A stretch of 64,000 nt of DNA, from assembly GCA_013397115.1 (NCBI GenBank), contig VWZW01002760.1, forward strand, positions 1,697,812-1,761,811. The letters are read 5' to 3'. The DNA is from Edolisoma coerulescens (Eukaryota; Chordata; Aves; Passeriformes; Campephagidae). The number at the start of each line of letters is the position of its first letter. Position 1 is the stretch's first letter. A program made the position numbers and the translations under genes. The notes beneath the pieces are model-generated. The model saw only the letters and a program-made list of their open reading frames with translations. It was not told where the DNA came from and did no database searches. Below are positions 63,852 through 64,000 of the stretch, piece by piece.

Positions 63852-64000
63852 GAGCTCCTGCCCCACAAGGAGGGATGCTGCCCGCCAGAAGAGCGCTGCT
63901 ATCCCGCTACAGGGCGGGATGCTACCCGGCGAGGAGAAAGGGATGCTGATCGGCGAGCACGGAGAGATGCTTTCCCACAGGAGGAAGGAGGCTGCCAGCA
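63852..64000 (+). repeat. Degenerate GC-rich minisatellite, 21-24 bp period, cut by the window end
   Basis: About seven imperfect units marked by GATGCT-like cores at 63852 (gagctc), 63874, 63895, 63918, 63942, 63966 and 63988. The approximate unit is GATGCT, then a CCCGGCGAG-like block, then GAGAAAGG. Spacing is 22, 21, 23, 24, 24 and 22 bp. Unit lengths are not all multiples of three, which argues against coding. The array may continue beyond 64000. Confidence 0.7.

Noticed and set aside
63420..63949. Open frames on both strands near the window end as a possible first exon of the next gene
   Set aside because: Low-complexity GC-rich translation, no AKAP5 or ZBTB25 similarity, and the minisatellite unit lengths are not multiples of three.
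1..64000. tRNA, rRNA or microRNA genes
   Set aside because: No A/B-box pair with cloverleaf potential or rRNA-like segment was seen by eye. A covariance-model scan would be decisive but could not be run.

Overview
This is vertebrate nuclear DNA, and the repeat content makes it a bird. There are seven recognisable CR1 LINE 3' fragments plus one terminal remnant, several with the typical short ATTCTRTG-type repeats at the 3' end. There is also one solo retroviral LTR that I remember as a passerine type. No mammalian SINEs are seen. Apart from repeats, I can support one gene: MTHFD1, the cytosolic trifunctional C1-tetrahydrofolate synthase, on the + strand. The assembly has one gap of 135 N (8063-8197) and single N bases at 15551 and 20497.

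Layout. 1-20.2 kb is intergenic, with no coding sequence I recognise. It holds five CR1 fragments (about 4.3, 5.6-6.0, 9.3, 14.2 and 19.9-20.2 kb), a 680-bp solo LTR with an exact 5-bp target duplication (10077-10756), a perfect 13-bp inverted repeat (2992-3030) and a CRE/CCAAT cluster (16.7-16.9 kb). A TATA-less CpG-island promoter lies at about 20.35-20.75 kb. MTHFD1 runs from the ATG at 20609 to the stop at 60011-60013. An inferred 3'-UTR exon then carries the transcript to about 61.15 kb. 61.15-64 kb is intergenic and ends in a degenerate GC-rich minisatellite that continues past the window edge.

MTHFD1 was rebuilt exon by exon: 27 coding exons, every junction GT-AG, all phases consistent. 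They total 2808 nt, which is 935 codons plus stop and equals the length of the human protein. Exons 1-10 encode the NADP-dependent methylene-THF dehydrogenase/methenyl-THF cyclohydrolase domain, with Tyr52, Lys56, Gln100 and Asp125 in place. Exons 11-27 encode the ATP-dependent 10-formyl-THF synthetase domain, with the P-loop at about residues 380-387. The gene looks intact and functional. The three activities interconvert one-carbon-loaded folates for purine, thymidylate and methionine synthesis.

The flanking segments have no identifiable gene. In human the upstream neighbour is ESR2 and the downstream one AKAP5/ZBTB25, but no exon of either was found here. I found no novel multi-gene system. 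The findings are about gene structure, regulatory candidates and repeats.
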